Assembly: GCF_035830635.1 (NCBI RefSeq)
Contig: NZ_JAYMFI010000003.1
Location: 310,001-374,000, forward strand
Length of the DNA stretch: 64,000 nucleotides
Origin: Adlercreutzia shanghongiae
Lineage (GTDB): Bacteria > Actinomycetota > Coriobacteriia > Coriobacteriales > Eggerthellaceae
Direction: 5' to 3'
Under the pieces are notes generated by a model. The model worked only from the letters and a program-made list of their open reading frames with translations. It was not told where the DNA came from and made no database searches. Of the stretch, positions 57,248 to 64,000 are shown one piece after another (the first letter of the stretch is position 1; each line of letters starts with the position of its first letter). Made by a program: the position numbers and the translations under genes.

Positions 57248-57342
57248 AGCGAAATAGGCTCCTCTTGCTCGTGTTCTGGCCAGTCGTCAACGTCCTCCCG
57301 TTCCTGGCAACCCTCGCTGCAGCCGCGCAGCCAGTTATGTAG
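57244..57342 (+). CDS. 32-residue membrane peptide coupled to the regulator
   Basis: The ATG overlaps the regulator's stop codon (ATGA at 57244-57247), so translation is coupled. The peptide MKRNRLLLLVFWPVVNVLPF followed by LATLAAAAQPVM has a basic start and one membrane helix. It is too short for automatic gene calling. Its place behind a small regulator suggests a signal peptide, toxin or membrane partner, but nothing proves a function. Confidence 0.55.
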   Translation: MKRNRLLLLVFWPVVNVLPFLATLAAAAQPVM

Positions 57343-57474
57343 TGCTTGGGGTATGTTTGCCGTGGGCGGCATTGAAAGTGGTACCGTTTTGAAATCAGTA
57401 TGCAGACAGAATGCGCTTTGGCCTGTGTGCAAAAAATGTCTTTGAACTGGGCTCGATGTTGCTGGTCCGAATGA

Positions 57475-57498
57475 GACACCCTAGGAGCCTAGGGTGTC
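57475..57498. terminator. hairpin between converging genes
   Basis: gacaccctagg (57475-57485) and its inverse (57488-57498) lie almost back to back, giving a 9- to 11-bp stem 133 bases after the small peptide gene and 28 before the end of the XRE gene. Confidence 0.55.
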
Positions 57499-57525
57499 GC
57501 AGTGCGCCACTCAAAAAGTTGAGGG

Positions 57526-58143
57526 CTATCGCAATGCATTCACGAGCAGAGTTAATGCGAACGCGACGATCAGCCCGGCTCCGGCACCACAGGCGATTTG
57601 TACCGCAGAGTACAGCACGGGCTTTCGCCTCGAAAGCGCGTCGCTGTCCTCCGGGGCCTCTTCTCCGTCCATGAAAGCGCTAATCTCGCGGTAGGTCACA
57701 AGGTTGTGGCTCTTCTTTATTCGCTCGATCTTCGAAGAGAGCATGAGCGAGGGAATCCAGCAGACGACCATGGCTGCGATACCCGCCAAAGACCCCGCCG
57801 TCATGTACGGCACTGGCGTAGGGTCTTGCCAAACTGCGTGGAGCCCAACCATGCAGGCAACTCCCATCAGGATGAGCGCAGCGGAACCGATAGACATTCG
57901 CTCCATCGTCACTGCGTCCTTGCTTATCATGTTCTTCATTGAAATCACGTCTCCTTTCACGAGTTCGTCTATGGAGACGCTGAAAAGCTGGCTGAGCAGA
58001 AGCAGGCTCTGCACGTCCGGATAGGTCTTTCCGTTTTCCCAGCTGGACATCGTCTGGCGTGACACATAGATTTCATGTGCGACGTCCTCCTGGGAAAGAC
58101 CGAGCCGTTCGCGGTTGGCTTTCAGCTGCTCTGGCAACTCCAT
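57526..58143 (-). CDS. membrane-anchored XRE regulator, paralogue of 41724
   Basis: The 205-residue product has a Cro/C1 helix-turn-helix (LSQEDVAHEIYVSRQTMSSWENGKTYPD, residues 15-42), two central membrane helices (about 86-106 and 117-137), a cytosolic IKKSHNLVTYREISAFMDGEE loop and a C-terminal membrane helix. Start, order and the VTYREI motif match the gene at 41724-42335, so they are paralogues. A TTGACA box with a flanking inverted repeat lies upstream (58217-58244). Confidence 0.86.
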   Translation of the reverse strand: MELPEQLKANRERLGLSQEDVAHEIYVSRQTMSSWENGKTYPDVQSLLLLSQLFSVSIDELVKGDVISMKNMISKDAVTMERMSIGSAALILMGVACMVGLHAVWQDPTPVPYMTAGSLAGIAAMVVCWIPSLMLSSKIERIKKSHNLVTYREISAFMDGEEAPEDSDALSRRKPVLYSAVQIACGAGAGLIVAFALTLLVNALR

Positions 58144-58216
58144 CGGTGTCTCCTTTCATGAGACGAGGTTTCCATTCGCCGTTCGAAAATACCACCAAGA
58201 TGGCTTTACATCGGGC

Positions 58217-58244
58217 CCTTTGAATTTGTTTACGGTGTCAAAGG
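58217..58244 (-). promoter_or_regulatory. operator-like inverted repeat of the XRE-membrane gene
   Basis: cctttga (58217-58223) and tcaaagg (58238-58244) bracket DNA that on the reverse strand contains TTGACA. The same plan is found at 41609-41652 for the paralogue, with a different repeat sequence. Confidence 0.55.
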
Positions 58245-58332
58245 TGCTTTACAATTGGCGTTGACCTGGTGTTAGCAAAATGAAGCTCTGGTCAAGGGGG
58301 CCGGCGATCTTATCAATGTAGCGAGGAGAATA

Positions 58333-58602
58333 ATGGTGGAATACAAAGCTTTGCAATCAGAGGAGATCAACAGGGAGCTGTTCAACGATTTTATTCGCCA
58401 CCAAGTCGTCACGAAGTGTTGGCGCAAAGAGAACGGCAAGTGGGCCAGGGAGAGAGGGGCTGGGAAGCTCTACATATCTGCGCACTCGGCCGCCGAGACC
58501 CAAGCTTTTTACAAGTCGATGGGTTGCGTCGAAGCAGAAGTCTATAGCCAAAAGCATGTTGAGGATGAGCCGTTCGATTGCCAGCTGGAATGTGTTCTTT
58601 AG
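58333..58602 (+). pseudogene. GNAT acetyltransferase with an internal deletion
   Basis: The 89-residue frame joins a recognisable N-terminus (LFNDFIRHQVVTKCWRKENGKW) directly to a C-terminus (GAGKLYISAHSAAETQAFYKSMGCVEAE... FDCQLECVL) of the same GNAT subfamily, whose full length is about 170-180 residues. The missing middle contains the acetyl-CoA loop, so the product cannot be an active acetyltransferase. The reading frame is preserved through the deletion, at about codon 37-38. The upstream promoter region is intact, so the deletion is probably recent. Confidence 0.75.
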
Positions 58603-58675
58603 GGGACCGAATCCGTTGCGAAAAACTGGCTGCACGTTGGCTGAGGAGCCGTCATCGAGAGACGTGCACATGCGC

Positions 58676-59122
58676 CTACTGCAGGGGTCTTCGCAAGTAG
58701 ACCATGTCCTTTAGCTGGACGCCGCATTCGATGATCGGATGGTCGTAGTTTTCCGTGAAGAAGTCCTTGACCCTGTGACTGCGAACGAACCCGCATTTCT
58801 CGTAGAAGGGCACGGTGGCCGGGCTATCGCCTGTTCCGACCTGCAGAATGGAATAGCTTTCCCGGTGCTTTTCCGCGACGAATTCTATGAGGGCCTTCCC
58901 GTATCCTTCGCCCTGATGCTCAGGCACGGTGGCGATGTTCTTGATCTCGAGAACGCCGCTCCCTTCGTCGGTTGTCACGCACACCGCTTTCACTCCGCCG
59001 TCGTCAAGGACGTACATAGTCCCGCTTTCCAGGTAGCGGTCTATCATGTCTTCCTGCTCGTCAGCCAGAAGCAGCAGCGGGAGAAACCGCTTCTTGTCCT
59101 CGGTCACTGTTCGAATTTCCAC
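58676..59122 (-). CDS. GNAT N-acetyltransferase
   Basis: I use the GTG at 59122 (VEIRTVTEDKKRFLPLLLLA), with AAGG a few bases upstream; the upstream frame is not coding-like. The 148-residue product has the GNAT core: EIKNIATVPEHQGEGYGKALIEF with the acetyl-CoA loop Q-G-E-G-Y-G-K, and the C-terminal VPFYEKCGFVRSHRVKDFF. The acceptor is unknown. It lies beside the deleted GNAT gene but belongs to a different subfamily. Confidence 0.85.
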   Translation of the reverse strand: MEIRTVTEDKKRFLPLLLLADEQEDMIDRYLESGTMYVLDDGGVKAVCVTTDEGSGVLEIKNIATVPEHQGEGYGKALIEFVAEKHRESYSILQVGTGDSPATVPFYEKCGFVRSHRVKDFFTENYDHPIIECGVQLKDMVYLRRPLQ

Positions 59123-59333
59123 GTCGCCTTGCACCTTTCGACCAACTTGCAGTTCTTCGACACGCCCCTCGGCGCTACAGGAGGCGCCCGAAGTCGCCCC
59201 AGTCGCCCTACATCTTCCCTTGCCTGGTCTGCTTGACGAGCCGGGCCAGGCGCTTGTCAAGCTCCCGGGATCGGATTTGGCGCGCTGGACGTTGCTGGCG
59301 CGGATCCTTTAGGAGCTTGATGGCAAAGCGGTC

Positions 59334-60503
59334 TCAGTAATTCAGCCCGAAGGCCCACAGGGGGATGACGTTTCCGTGGCCGTATTCGATGTCGTCCTTC
59401 ACAATGAAGCCGCGCGCTGCGTCGCGGAGCTGCTTCGCGCCCTTGCTCCTGCCGCCTACTTCGAAGGTGGCGCCGTCGATTTGGAAGTCGGATATCGGCG
59501 AGCTGAAGACGTGCTGGTTGACGCGCATTTGGTTGAAGAAGAACGTCTCGCGAACGGTGCCGATATCGGGCGTTCCATCGCTGAGGTTGTAAAGAATATT
59601 CGCGTTATCCAGATAGGCCTTCTCGACCTTCCCCAGGCCGTTGATGCTCGTCGAGGACTCGCGCAGCTGGGCGATCATGCCGGCCTTCTCGATGAGCATA
59701 AGGTAGTCCTCGAGGTTGTTGCGGCTGGCTCCAATCTGGGCGGCCAGTTTCGTCATGTTGGGCTTGAAGGGGGCGAGCGTGCTGACGAGGGCCATCAGCT
59801 TGCGCAGCTTGCGACCGGTCGAGGCGTTCATATTCGCGAACTGGGGGATGTCGACCTCGAGCGTGCGGTTGATAACCTGCGCGAGCTCGATGGGGAAGTC
59901 CGGGTCCTGGCCGAAGGGGTAATAGCCGCTGATGAGGTACTCCCTGAAGTAGGGAAGCGGGTGGCTGACGCCGGGGATGGAGGCGCGGTTTTCGAGGATG
60001 TCCTCGAGTGAGAAAGTGGGCGCTTCTATGCCGTGGCGCATGGCGAGGAACTCCCGGAACGAGAGGCCCTGGAGGTGGTACTTCGGTGCCCGGCGGCTGA
60101 GGTCCGCTTCGCCGCGCTCGATATCGAGAATCGACGAGCCGGTGAAATACACGTGCATGTCGGGAAACGAGTCGTAGATGGCCTTCAGCTCGCGGGACCA
60201 TCCCTCGTACTTGTGAATCTCGTCGAGGTAGAGGAAGGTGCCGCCGCTTTTGCTGAAGGCCTCGGCCGTATCGAAGAGGGTATGGTCCGAGAAGTACAAG
60301 TTGTCTGCCGAAGCGAAGAGGGCCTGCTCGGCCTGATCCGCGTGCTTGATGCGTTGCAGGAAGAGCGTGGTCTTGCCGACGCCTCGGGGGCCGACCACGC
60401 CGAGCATACGGTTGTCCCAGTTTATGCGGTCGTAGACATATCGGTGGAAGTCGCTTGCTGTGTTCTCGAGCAGGCGATACATTGTTTCGTAGAGGCGTTC
60501 CAT
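59334..60503 (-). CDS. AAA_14 ATPase with DUF4143 C-terminus
   Basis: I start at the ATG at 60503, behind GAAGGG; the upstream seven codons fall in the first operator palindrome. The 389-residue product has Walker A GVVGPRGVGKTTL (Lys44), Walker B TFLYLDEIHKYE, sensor VYFTGSSIL, a helical middle with a winged-helix-like part (TKLAAQIGASRNNLEDYLMLIE) and a DUF4143 end (TFEVGGRSKG). The last part lacks a clear EVK nuclease motif. It has its own operator array of three palindromes. Confidence 0.87.
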   Translation of the reverse strand: MERLYETMYRLLENTASDFHRYVYDRINWDNRMLGVVGPRGVGKTTLFLQRIKHADQAEQALFASADNLYFSDHTLFDTAEAFSKSGGTFLYLDEIHKYEGWSRELKAIYDSFPDMHVYFTGSSILDIERGEADLSRRAPKYHLQGLSFREFLAMRHGIEAPTFSLEDILENRASIPGVSHPLPYFREYLISGYYPFGQDPDFPIELAQVINRTLEVDIPQFANMNASTGRKLRKLMALVSTLAPFKPNMTKLAAQIGASRNNLEDYLMLIEKAGMIAQLRESSTSINGLGKVEKAYLDNANILYNLSDGTPDIGTVRETFFFNQMRVNQHVFSSPISDFQIDGATFEVGGRSKGAKQLRDAARGFIVKDDIEYGHGNVIPLWAFGLNY

Positions 60504-60520
60504 GACAAACCCTTCAAAAT

Positions 60521-60601
60521 GCACTCATTCAGTGCGGAAATTGTACCATATACGCACTCATTGAGTGCGATTTTTGGCAAAACATGCACTCAAAGAGTGC
60601 A
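60521..60601 (-). promoter_or_regulatory. three phased palindromes upstream of the DUF4143 ATPase
   Basis: gcact-cattc-agtgc (60521-60535), gcactca-t-tgagtgc (60554-60568) and gcactc-aaa-gagtgc (60586-60600) are three versions of one palindrome. Their centres are 33 and 32 bp apart, very close to three turns of DNA each. They fill the region upstream of the start codon and are probably bound together. Confidence 0.85.
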
Positions 60602-60651
60602 GGTTCGCGAATCGTGGGCTGCCAGGAAGTAGGGCGTCGGGCTTTCCGTGC

Positions 60652-62046
60652 TTATCCCTCGTCCAGGGCGCGTACCGACTTGGGCAGGTACAGCACGAGG
60701 CCGAGCGCCAGGCAGGCCAGCCCGTCTACCAGGAAGAACGGTGCGATACCGATGACCTCGGCCAGCACGCCGCCGATGGCCACGCCTACGGGCGTGGCAA
60801 GCCCCATGGCGGCGGTGAGCAGGCCCATGGCGCGGCCCATCTTGTCGTCGGGCACGTTGCGCTGGGTGAGCGTCATGGTGGGCCCGTTGAACCAGGCGCA
60901 GGCCACGGCCATCAGGGCCATCAGCCCGACGAAGGCCGGGAAGGCGCTGGACGGCAGAAGCCCGCAGGCCGCCGTAGTCGCGCCCACGATGACGGCTGCC
61001 ACGGCGATGAGCCCCGCCAGGCGCTTGCCGCCGCCCCAGGCGATGAGGATGCCCGATCCCACGAGCATGCCCACGCCGAAGGCCCCTTCGACGATGGAGG
61101 CCGCGTAGCCGTCGCCGCCGAAATAGTCGTAGGTCATAAGCGGGCACACCGCCGAAAGCGGCCCGAAGATCATCATGCCCACCGTCACGCCGGCAATCAG
61201 CAGCACCAGCCCGCGCGTCTTCGCGATGGCGCGCCAGCCGTCCGCCAGGTTTGCCAGCACGTGCTGCGTTTCCGCGGAGGCGTCCACCACAGTGGGGATC
61301 TTCGCTAGGGTCAGGCCCAGAATGGCCACGCAGGCGCCGGCGAAATCGAGGAACATCACCGACGAGAACCCGAGGGTGGTGTACAGGAAGATGCCGAAGG
61401 CCGGCGCGCCGATGGAGGCGACCGACGCCAGCAGCTGGTCTAAGGTGTTGATGCGCAGAAGGTGCTTGTCGGGCACGAGCATGGGCATGGCCGCCATCAT
61501 GGCCGGGCTGTGGAAGGCCTGGCCCACCGCGCGGGCCACGCAGACGGCGAGAAGCAGCGGAATGGACACGTCGCCGGCTAGGATGAGCAGGGCCGCCACG
61601 AGCGAGATTATGCCCACGGCTCCGTCGGCGGCAATCATGATGAGCTTGCGGTTGTGCTTGTCGGCCACCACGCCTCCGAACGGCGAGATGAGGCCGATGG
61701 GCAGCATGACGGCGATGTTCATGACGGCCAACGCCAGGGCGCTTCCGGTGGACTCGGTCACGTACCACACCACCGCGTAGCCGGCGGCGTAGCTCGTGAT
61801 CATGGAAACGGCTTGGCCGGCCCAGATGAACGCGATGATGGCGAGCCAGTTTTTCGGCAGCGGCAGGCCGGCGGCGCTCAACGTGGCCGCGGGCTCGGAT
61901 GCGGGCGCGGGCTCGGACGCAGGTGCGGGCGCGATCTCGGGCGTTGCGGGCGCAGGTGCGGGCGCGATCTCGGGCGTTGCGGGGCCGACGCCGGCGGGAC
62001 GCTCGACGGCGTTATCGGTAGGGACAGGGGGGAATTGTTCGGTCAT
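60652..62046 (-). CDS. MFS transporter with repeat-rich N-terminal tail
   Basis: AAGGAG precedes the ATG at 62046. The 464-residue product has about twelve membrane helices of the enterobactin-exporter/MFS_3 type, with ISPFGGVVADKHNRKLIMI after helix 2 and a proline- and alanine-rich N-terminal tail of about 55 residues. The tail contains an 11-residue unit (APATPEIAPAP) that is exactly repeated at DNA level (61918-61983), so its length could vary by slippage. The substrate is unknown. It has its own promoter at 62268-62297 and a long leader. Confidence 0.86.
   Translation of the reverse strand: MTEQFPPVPTDNAVERPAGVGPATPEIAPAPAPATPEIAPAPASEPAPASEPAATLSAAGLPLPKNWLAIIAFIWAGQAVSMITSYAAGYAVVWYVTESTGSALALAVMNIAVMLPIGLISPFGGVVADKHNRKLIMIAADGAVGIISLVAALLILAGDVSIPLLLAVCVARAVGQAFHSPAMMAAMPMLVPDKHLLRINTLDQLLASVASIGAPAFGIFLYTTLGFSSVMFLDFAGACVAILGLTLAKIPTVVDASAETQHVLANLADGWRAIAKTRGLVLLIAGVTVGMMIFGPLSAVCPLMTYDYFGGDGYAASIVEGAFGVGMLVGSGILIAWGGGKRLAGLIAVAAVIVGATTAACGLLPSSAFPAFVGLMALMAVACAWFNGPTMTLTQRNVPDDKMGRAMGLLTAAMGLATPVGVAIGGVLAEVIGIAPFFLVDGLACLALGLVLYLPKSVRALDEG
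61918..61983. repeat. 33-bp tandem repeat in the MFS tail
   Basis: Two identical 33-base units (61918-61950 and 61951-61983) encode the repeated APATPEIAPAP segment of the MFS N-terminus. A related shorter repeat (gcgggctcgga) lies just before. Copy number could change without breaking the frame. Confidence 0.75.
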
Positions 62047-62267
62047 GGAAATCTCCTTCAAGGGTGCAGATGCGTCGCGCGCGTGCACGGACATCTTCAG
62101 GGTGCGGTTGCGGAAGGGGTTGCGCCAGCGATTTCAGGTTGCAAAACGGCGCAACAAGAAGTTGCCCGCGATGGGCAACCGTGCTCTCAGCTCTGAGAGG
62201 GTTCTGTTACAGCGCCAGCATTCCGGCCATCAAAACACCCAGCCTTGGTCGATTCCAATGTCCGCCC

Positions 62268-62297
62268 AGTGTAGGCGAGGATGATGGAAAAAGTCAA
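62268..62297 (-). promoter_or_regulatory. promoter of the MFS gene
   Basis: On the reverse strand TTGACT (62297-62292) and TACACT (62273-62268) are 18 bases apart, leaving a leader of about 215 bases before the MFS start. Confidence 0.65.
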
Positions 62298-62318
62298 CAA
62301 AAACTCTCGCGCAAAAAG

Positions 62319-62347
62319 AACATTTGTACTATAATAGAACAAATGTT
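62319..62347. promoter_or_regulatory. palindromic operator with TATAAT core
   Basis: aacatttgt (62319-62327) and its exact inverse acaaatgtt (62339-62347) flank an 11-base centre containing TATAAT (62330-62335). The site lies 22 bases upstream of the MFS -35. It could be the operator of a regulator encoded elsewhere or part of the HicAB transcript's control. Confidence 0.5.
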
Positions 62348-62425
62348 TAGGTTGGTTCGCCTAACTCTTCCAGAGGACAGCCGCTTCTTCGATACGAGAG
62401 GGGCTTTCTGGCGAAGTCTCTCTAG

Positions 62426-62454
62426 TTTACGAATATAAAAATATTTGTTACTGT
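62426..62454 (+). promoter_or_regulatory. promoter of the hicAB operon
   Basis: TTTACG (62426-62431) and TACTGT (62449-62454) are 17 bases apart with an AT-rich near-palindrome (atataaaaatat) between them, 17 bases before the hicA start. Such promoters are usually repressed by HicB. Confidence 0.5.
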
Positions 62455-62471
62455 AGAGGGGCGATGAAAGC

Positions 62472-62669
62472 ATGAAGGGGTATTCTTCAAGGGAAGTAAT
62501 TCAATTGCTCAAGTCGGACGGATGGTTTGAGGTTGCAGTGGTAGGAAGTCACCATCAATTCAAGCATTCCGAAAAGAAGGGGCGCGTGACGGTCAAGCAT
62601 CCTGTCAAGGATATCCCTCGCAAAACCCTTGAGTCCATAGGGCACCAGGCCGGCCTTGAGTTTTCTTAG
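62472..62669 (+). CDS. hicA: HicA-family toxin
   Basis: The 65-residue product is a complete HicA: MKGYSSREVIQLLKSDGWFE, the catalytic loop GSHHQFKHSEK (His28) and the VTVKHPVKDIPRKTLESIGHQAGL end. HicA binds double-stranded RNA and cuts mRNA. It comes first in the operon, 14 bases before hicB, the usual toxin-first order for this family. A GAGGGG site lies about ten bases before the ATG. Confidence 0.92.
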   Translation: MKGYSSREVIQLLKSDGWFEVAVVGSHHQFKHSEKKGRVTVKHPVKDIPRKTLESIGHQAGLEFS

Positions 62670-62683
62670 GTCGGAGAAGGAAG

Positions 62684-63094
62684 GTGATGATGGTGAAAAA
62701 GCCCGAGCGCTATTTTTATCCCGCAGTGTTCTCATACGCAGAGGGCGAGGATATTGCCGTGGTCTTTCCCGACTTGGATGTAGCAACAAGCGGCGCGAAC
62801 GAGGACGATGCGCTTCTCTCGGCCCGCGAATTGCTTGGATGCGTCATGTTCGGGCTGGAGGAAGAAGGCGAGTGCATCCCGCAGCCGACGCCGCTGAACG
62901 AGCTGTGCCTTGCGGCGGGAGAGAAGACGGTGCTCGTTGACGCTTATATGCCCTCGGTTCGCCAGGCGCAATCGACAAAGGCTGTCAATCGCACGGTTAC
63001 CCTGCCCGCATGGCTCAATGCCCTGGCGGCCGAGCACGGGATAAACTTTTCCCAGACGCTGCAGGTGGCTTTGCGGCAGCAGCTGGGGGTGTAG
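62684..63094 (+). CDS. hicB: HicB-family antitoxin
   Basis: The 136-residue product has the degraded RNase-H-like HicB fold at the N-terminus (YFYPAVFSYAEGEDIAVVFPDLDVATSGANEDDAL) and a C-terminal ribbon-helix-helix (VNRTVTLPAWLNALAAEHGINFSQTLQVALRQQL) that binds the operator. It neutralises HicA and represses the operon. AAGGAAGG precedes the start; three ATG/GTG codons in a row leave the exact start open by one or two residues. Confidence 0.9.
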   Translation: MMMVKKPERYFYPAVFSYAEGEDIAVVFPDLDVATSGANEDDALLSARELLGCVMFGLEEEGECIPQPTPLNELCLAAGEKTVLVDAYMPSVRQAQSTKAVNRTVTLPAWLNALAAEHGINFSQTLQVALRQQLGV

Positions 63095-63102
63095 GAGGCG
63101 CG

Positions 63103-63408
63103 ATGCTGGAACTGACGAAAGAGAACTTCGATGCCCGGGTGACCGACGCGTCTGGCGTGGTGCTCGTGGACTTTTGGAGCCCCGGCTGCGGCCCGTGCCG
63201 GGCCATGGAGCCGGTGCTGGAAGCGGTGGCCGAGCGCCATCCCGAGGCGGTCCTCGCGAAGCTGGATGCGGCTGCTTATCCCGATATCGCCTGGGCGTTC
63301 GGCGTGGTGAGCGTGCCGACGCTGGTGCTGTTTTGCAACGGCGTGCCCGTCGGCGAGATCGTAGGAGCGGTGCCCGCCTCGCGTGTGGAGGAGCTGCTGG
63401 CAGCATGA
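63103..63408 (+). CDS. thioredoxin-family protein
   Basis: AGGAGG precedes the ATG at 63103. The 101-residue product has the thioredoxin active site WSPGCGPCR (Cys29, Cys32) and the cis-proline region VVSVPTLVLF, so it is a thiol-disulfide reductant in the cytosol. WSPGCGPC instead of WCGPC-type flanks, and its small size, place it among minimal actinobacterial thioredoxins. Its start is eight bases after hicB and its end overlaps the DUF2252 gene by four bases. Confidence 0.9.
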   Translation: MLELTKENFDARVTDASGVVLVDFWSPGCGPCRAMEPVLEAVAERHPEAVLAKLDAAAYPDIAWAFGVVSVPTLVLFCNGVPVGEIVGAVPASRVEELLAA

Positions 63409-64000
63409 GCGAGAAGTTGAAGAAACTGCGCAAGTCGCTGGAGAAGCCGGCGAAGCCCGCATCGTCGAAGGGGCGCTCGGCGGTGGAGGCCGCGCGCGCC
63501 GCGGCCCAGCACCGCATGGGCGCAGACCGCGTGCCGCCCCGCGCCCCCGGCTATGCCATTGCGCGCGCCCGGGGCAAGGAGGCGCGCCAGCGTGTGAGCC
63601 GCACCGAGCTCGGACGCTGGGAAGTTCAGCAAGATCGCGCCGCTGCCCTAGATCTCGTCTTCGCCCAAGACGCCGACCGCCTGCCCGATCTGATTCCCGA
63701 GCGCCACAGCCGCATGGCGGCCAACCCCTTCGCGTTCTACCGTGCCACGGCTGCTTCCATGGCTGCCGACCTGGCCACGCTGCCCGACACGGGGATCGTC
63801 GTCCAGGCCTGCGGCGATGCCCATATCGCCAACTTCGGCGGCTACCGCTCGCCCGAGAGCAACCTCGTCTTCGACCTGAACGACTTCGACGAGACCTCCC
63901 GCGCCCCCTGGGAGTGGGATGTGAAGCGCCTCGTCGCGTCTGTGGCCATCTGCGGCCGGCATCGGGGTTTCGGCGACGATTGGTGCGACAAGACTGCCCG
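63405..64000 (+). CDS. DUF2252 family protein (3' truncated by the window)
   Basis: The ATG overlaps the thioredoxin stop (ATGA). The visible 198 residues have a lysine-rich start, then GYAIARARGKEARQRVSRTE, the FAFYRATAASMAADLA segment, and the DUF2252 signature CGDAHIANFGGYRSPESNLVFD followed by DLNDFDETS and WEWDVKRLV. The pattern GDAH..N...FDxNDFDE resembles a phosphotransferase-like (kinase) active site, and the family is thought to be kinase-like but without a proven reaction. The gene continues beyond the window. Confidence 0.88.
   Translation, partial: MSEKLKKLRKSLEKPAKPASSKGRSAVEAARAAAQHRMGADRVPPRAPGYAIARARGKEARQRVSRTELGRWEVQQDRAAALDLVFAQDADRLPDLIPERHSRMAANPFAFYRATAASMAADLATLPDTGIVVQACGDAHIANFGGYRSPESNLVFDLNDFDETSRAPWEWDVKRLVASVAICGRHRGFGDDWCDKTA

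Larger units (their letters stand above)
62047..62471. other. 425-base region between MFS and HicA genes
   Basis: It contains the MFS leader with two small stems (gttgccc/gggcaac at 62161-62179 and ctctcag/ctgagag at 62184-62199), the reverse promoter (62268-62297), a palindrome with TATAAT (62319-62347) and the HicA promoter (62426-62454). No frame here looks coding. Confidence 0.55.

Noticed and set aside
1..64000. tRNA, rRNA and insertion sequences
   Set aside because: No tRNA cloverleaf signature, rRNA segment or transposase motif was recognised on reading the window; a tRNAscan or ISfinder run would be needed to be certain.

Overview
The window is 64 kb of GC-rich DNA with the gene style of an anaerobic actinobacterium of the class Coriobacteriia. 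The family Eggerthellaceae (relatives of Eggerthella, Gordonibacter, Adlercreutzia) is my best guess. The clues are a secreted Tat-dependent flavoprotein reductase next to a LuxR regulator with a large membrane N-terminus (3953-7801), an OFA-type MFS carrier, a rubredoxin, a short diiron protein, and many small one-gene regulators with Shine-Dalgarno starts. The assignment is inferred from gene content only. I found no rRNA, tRNA, CRISPR array, prophage or complete insertion sequence.

Layout. 1-9.4 kb: 3' end of a HerA/DUF853 ATPase, a GH25 lysozyme lipoprotein, a nucleoid-associated protein, a pyridoxamine kinase, the flavoprotein reductase with its divergent LuxR-type regulator, a ribbon-helix-helix/PIN toxin-antitoxin pair, and a P-loop NTPase carrying a dispersed DNA repeat inside its coding sequence. 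9.6-24 kb: mostly housekeeping and transport (MFS-CBS fusion with a structured leader, OFA MFS, APC permease, rubredoxin, TipA-like MerR regulator, threonine aldolase, ArsC/Spx protein, Ogt), plus two DUF4143 AAA ATPases. 24-41 kb: TetR, MerR and XRE regulators mixed with toxin-like modules (HipA-like kinase, lipoprotein with a toxin-like C-terminus, AAA ATPase inserted beside a duplicated gene end, Fic protein, AbiEi with an AbiEii-acetyltransferase fusion, RelB/MazF-like pair). 41-49 kb: a membrane-bound XRE regulator, an operon of sigma factor, membrane protein and ABC exporter, and a LysR-controlled SDR/carboxymuconolactone decarboxylase pair. 49-64 kb: a second AbiE pair, a GMP synthase lacking its glutaminase domain, a CPA1 antiporter, HepT/MntA, a yjdF riboswitch with its gene, small XRE regulators, a deleted acetyltransferase pseudogene, another DUF4143 ATPase, an MFS carrier, HicAB, thioredoxin and a DUF2252 protein running off the end.

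Two themes stand out. First, toxin-antitoxin or defence-like modules are very dense between about 26 and 63 kb, and nearly every one has its own palindromic or iterated operator that can be read directly in the DNA. The four AAA ATPase genes (10.3, 13.8, 31.2 and 60.5 kb) share no operator sequence, yet each is preceded by a regularly spaced repeat array, often at whole helical turns. Second, one AbiE toxin gene (35527-36858) is fused in frame to a complete GNAT acetyltransferase. Both are candidates for something not yet described. Functional statements rest on motifs read by eye; no database search was run.
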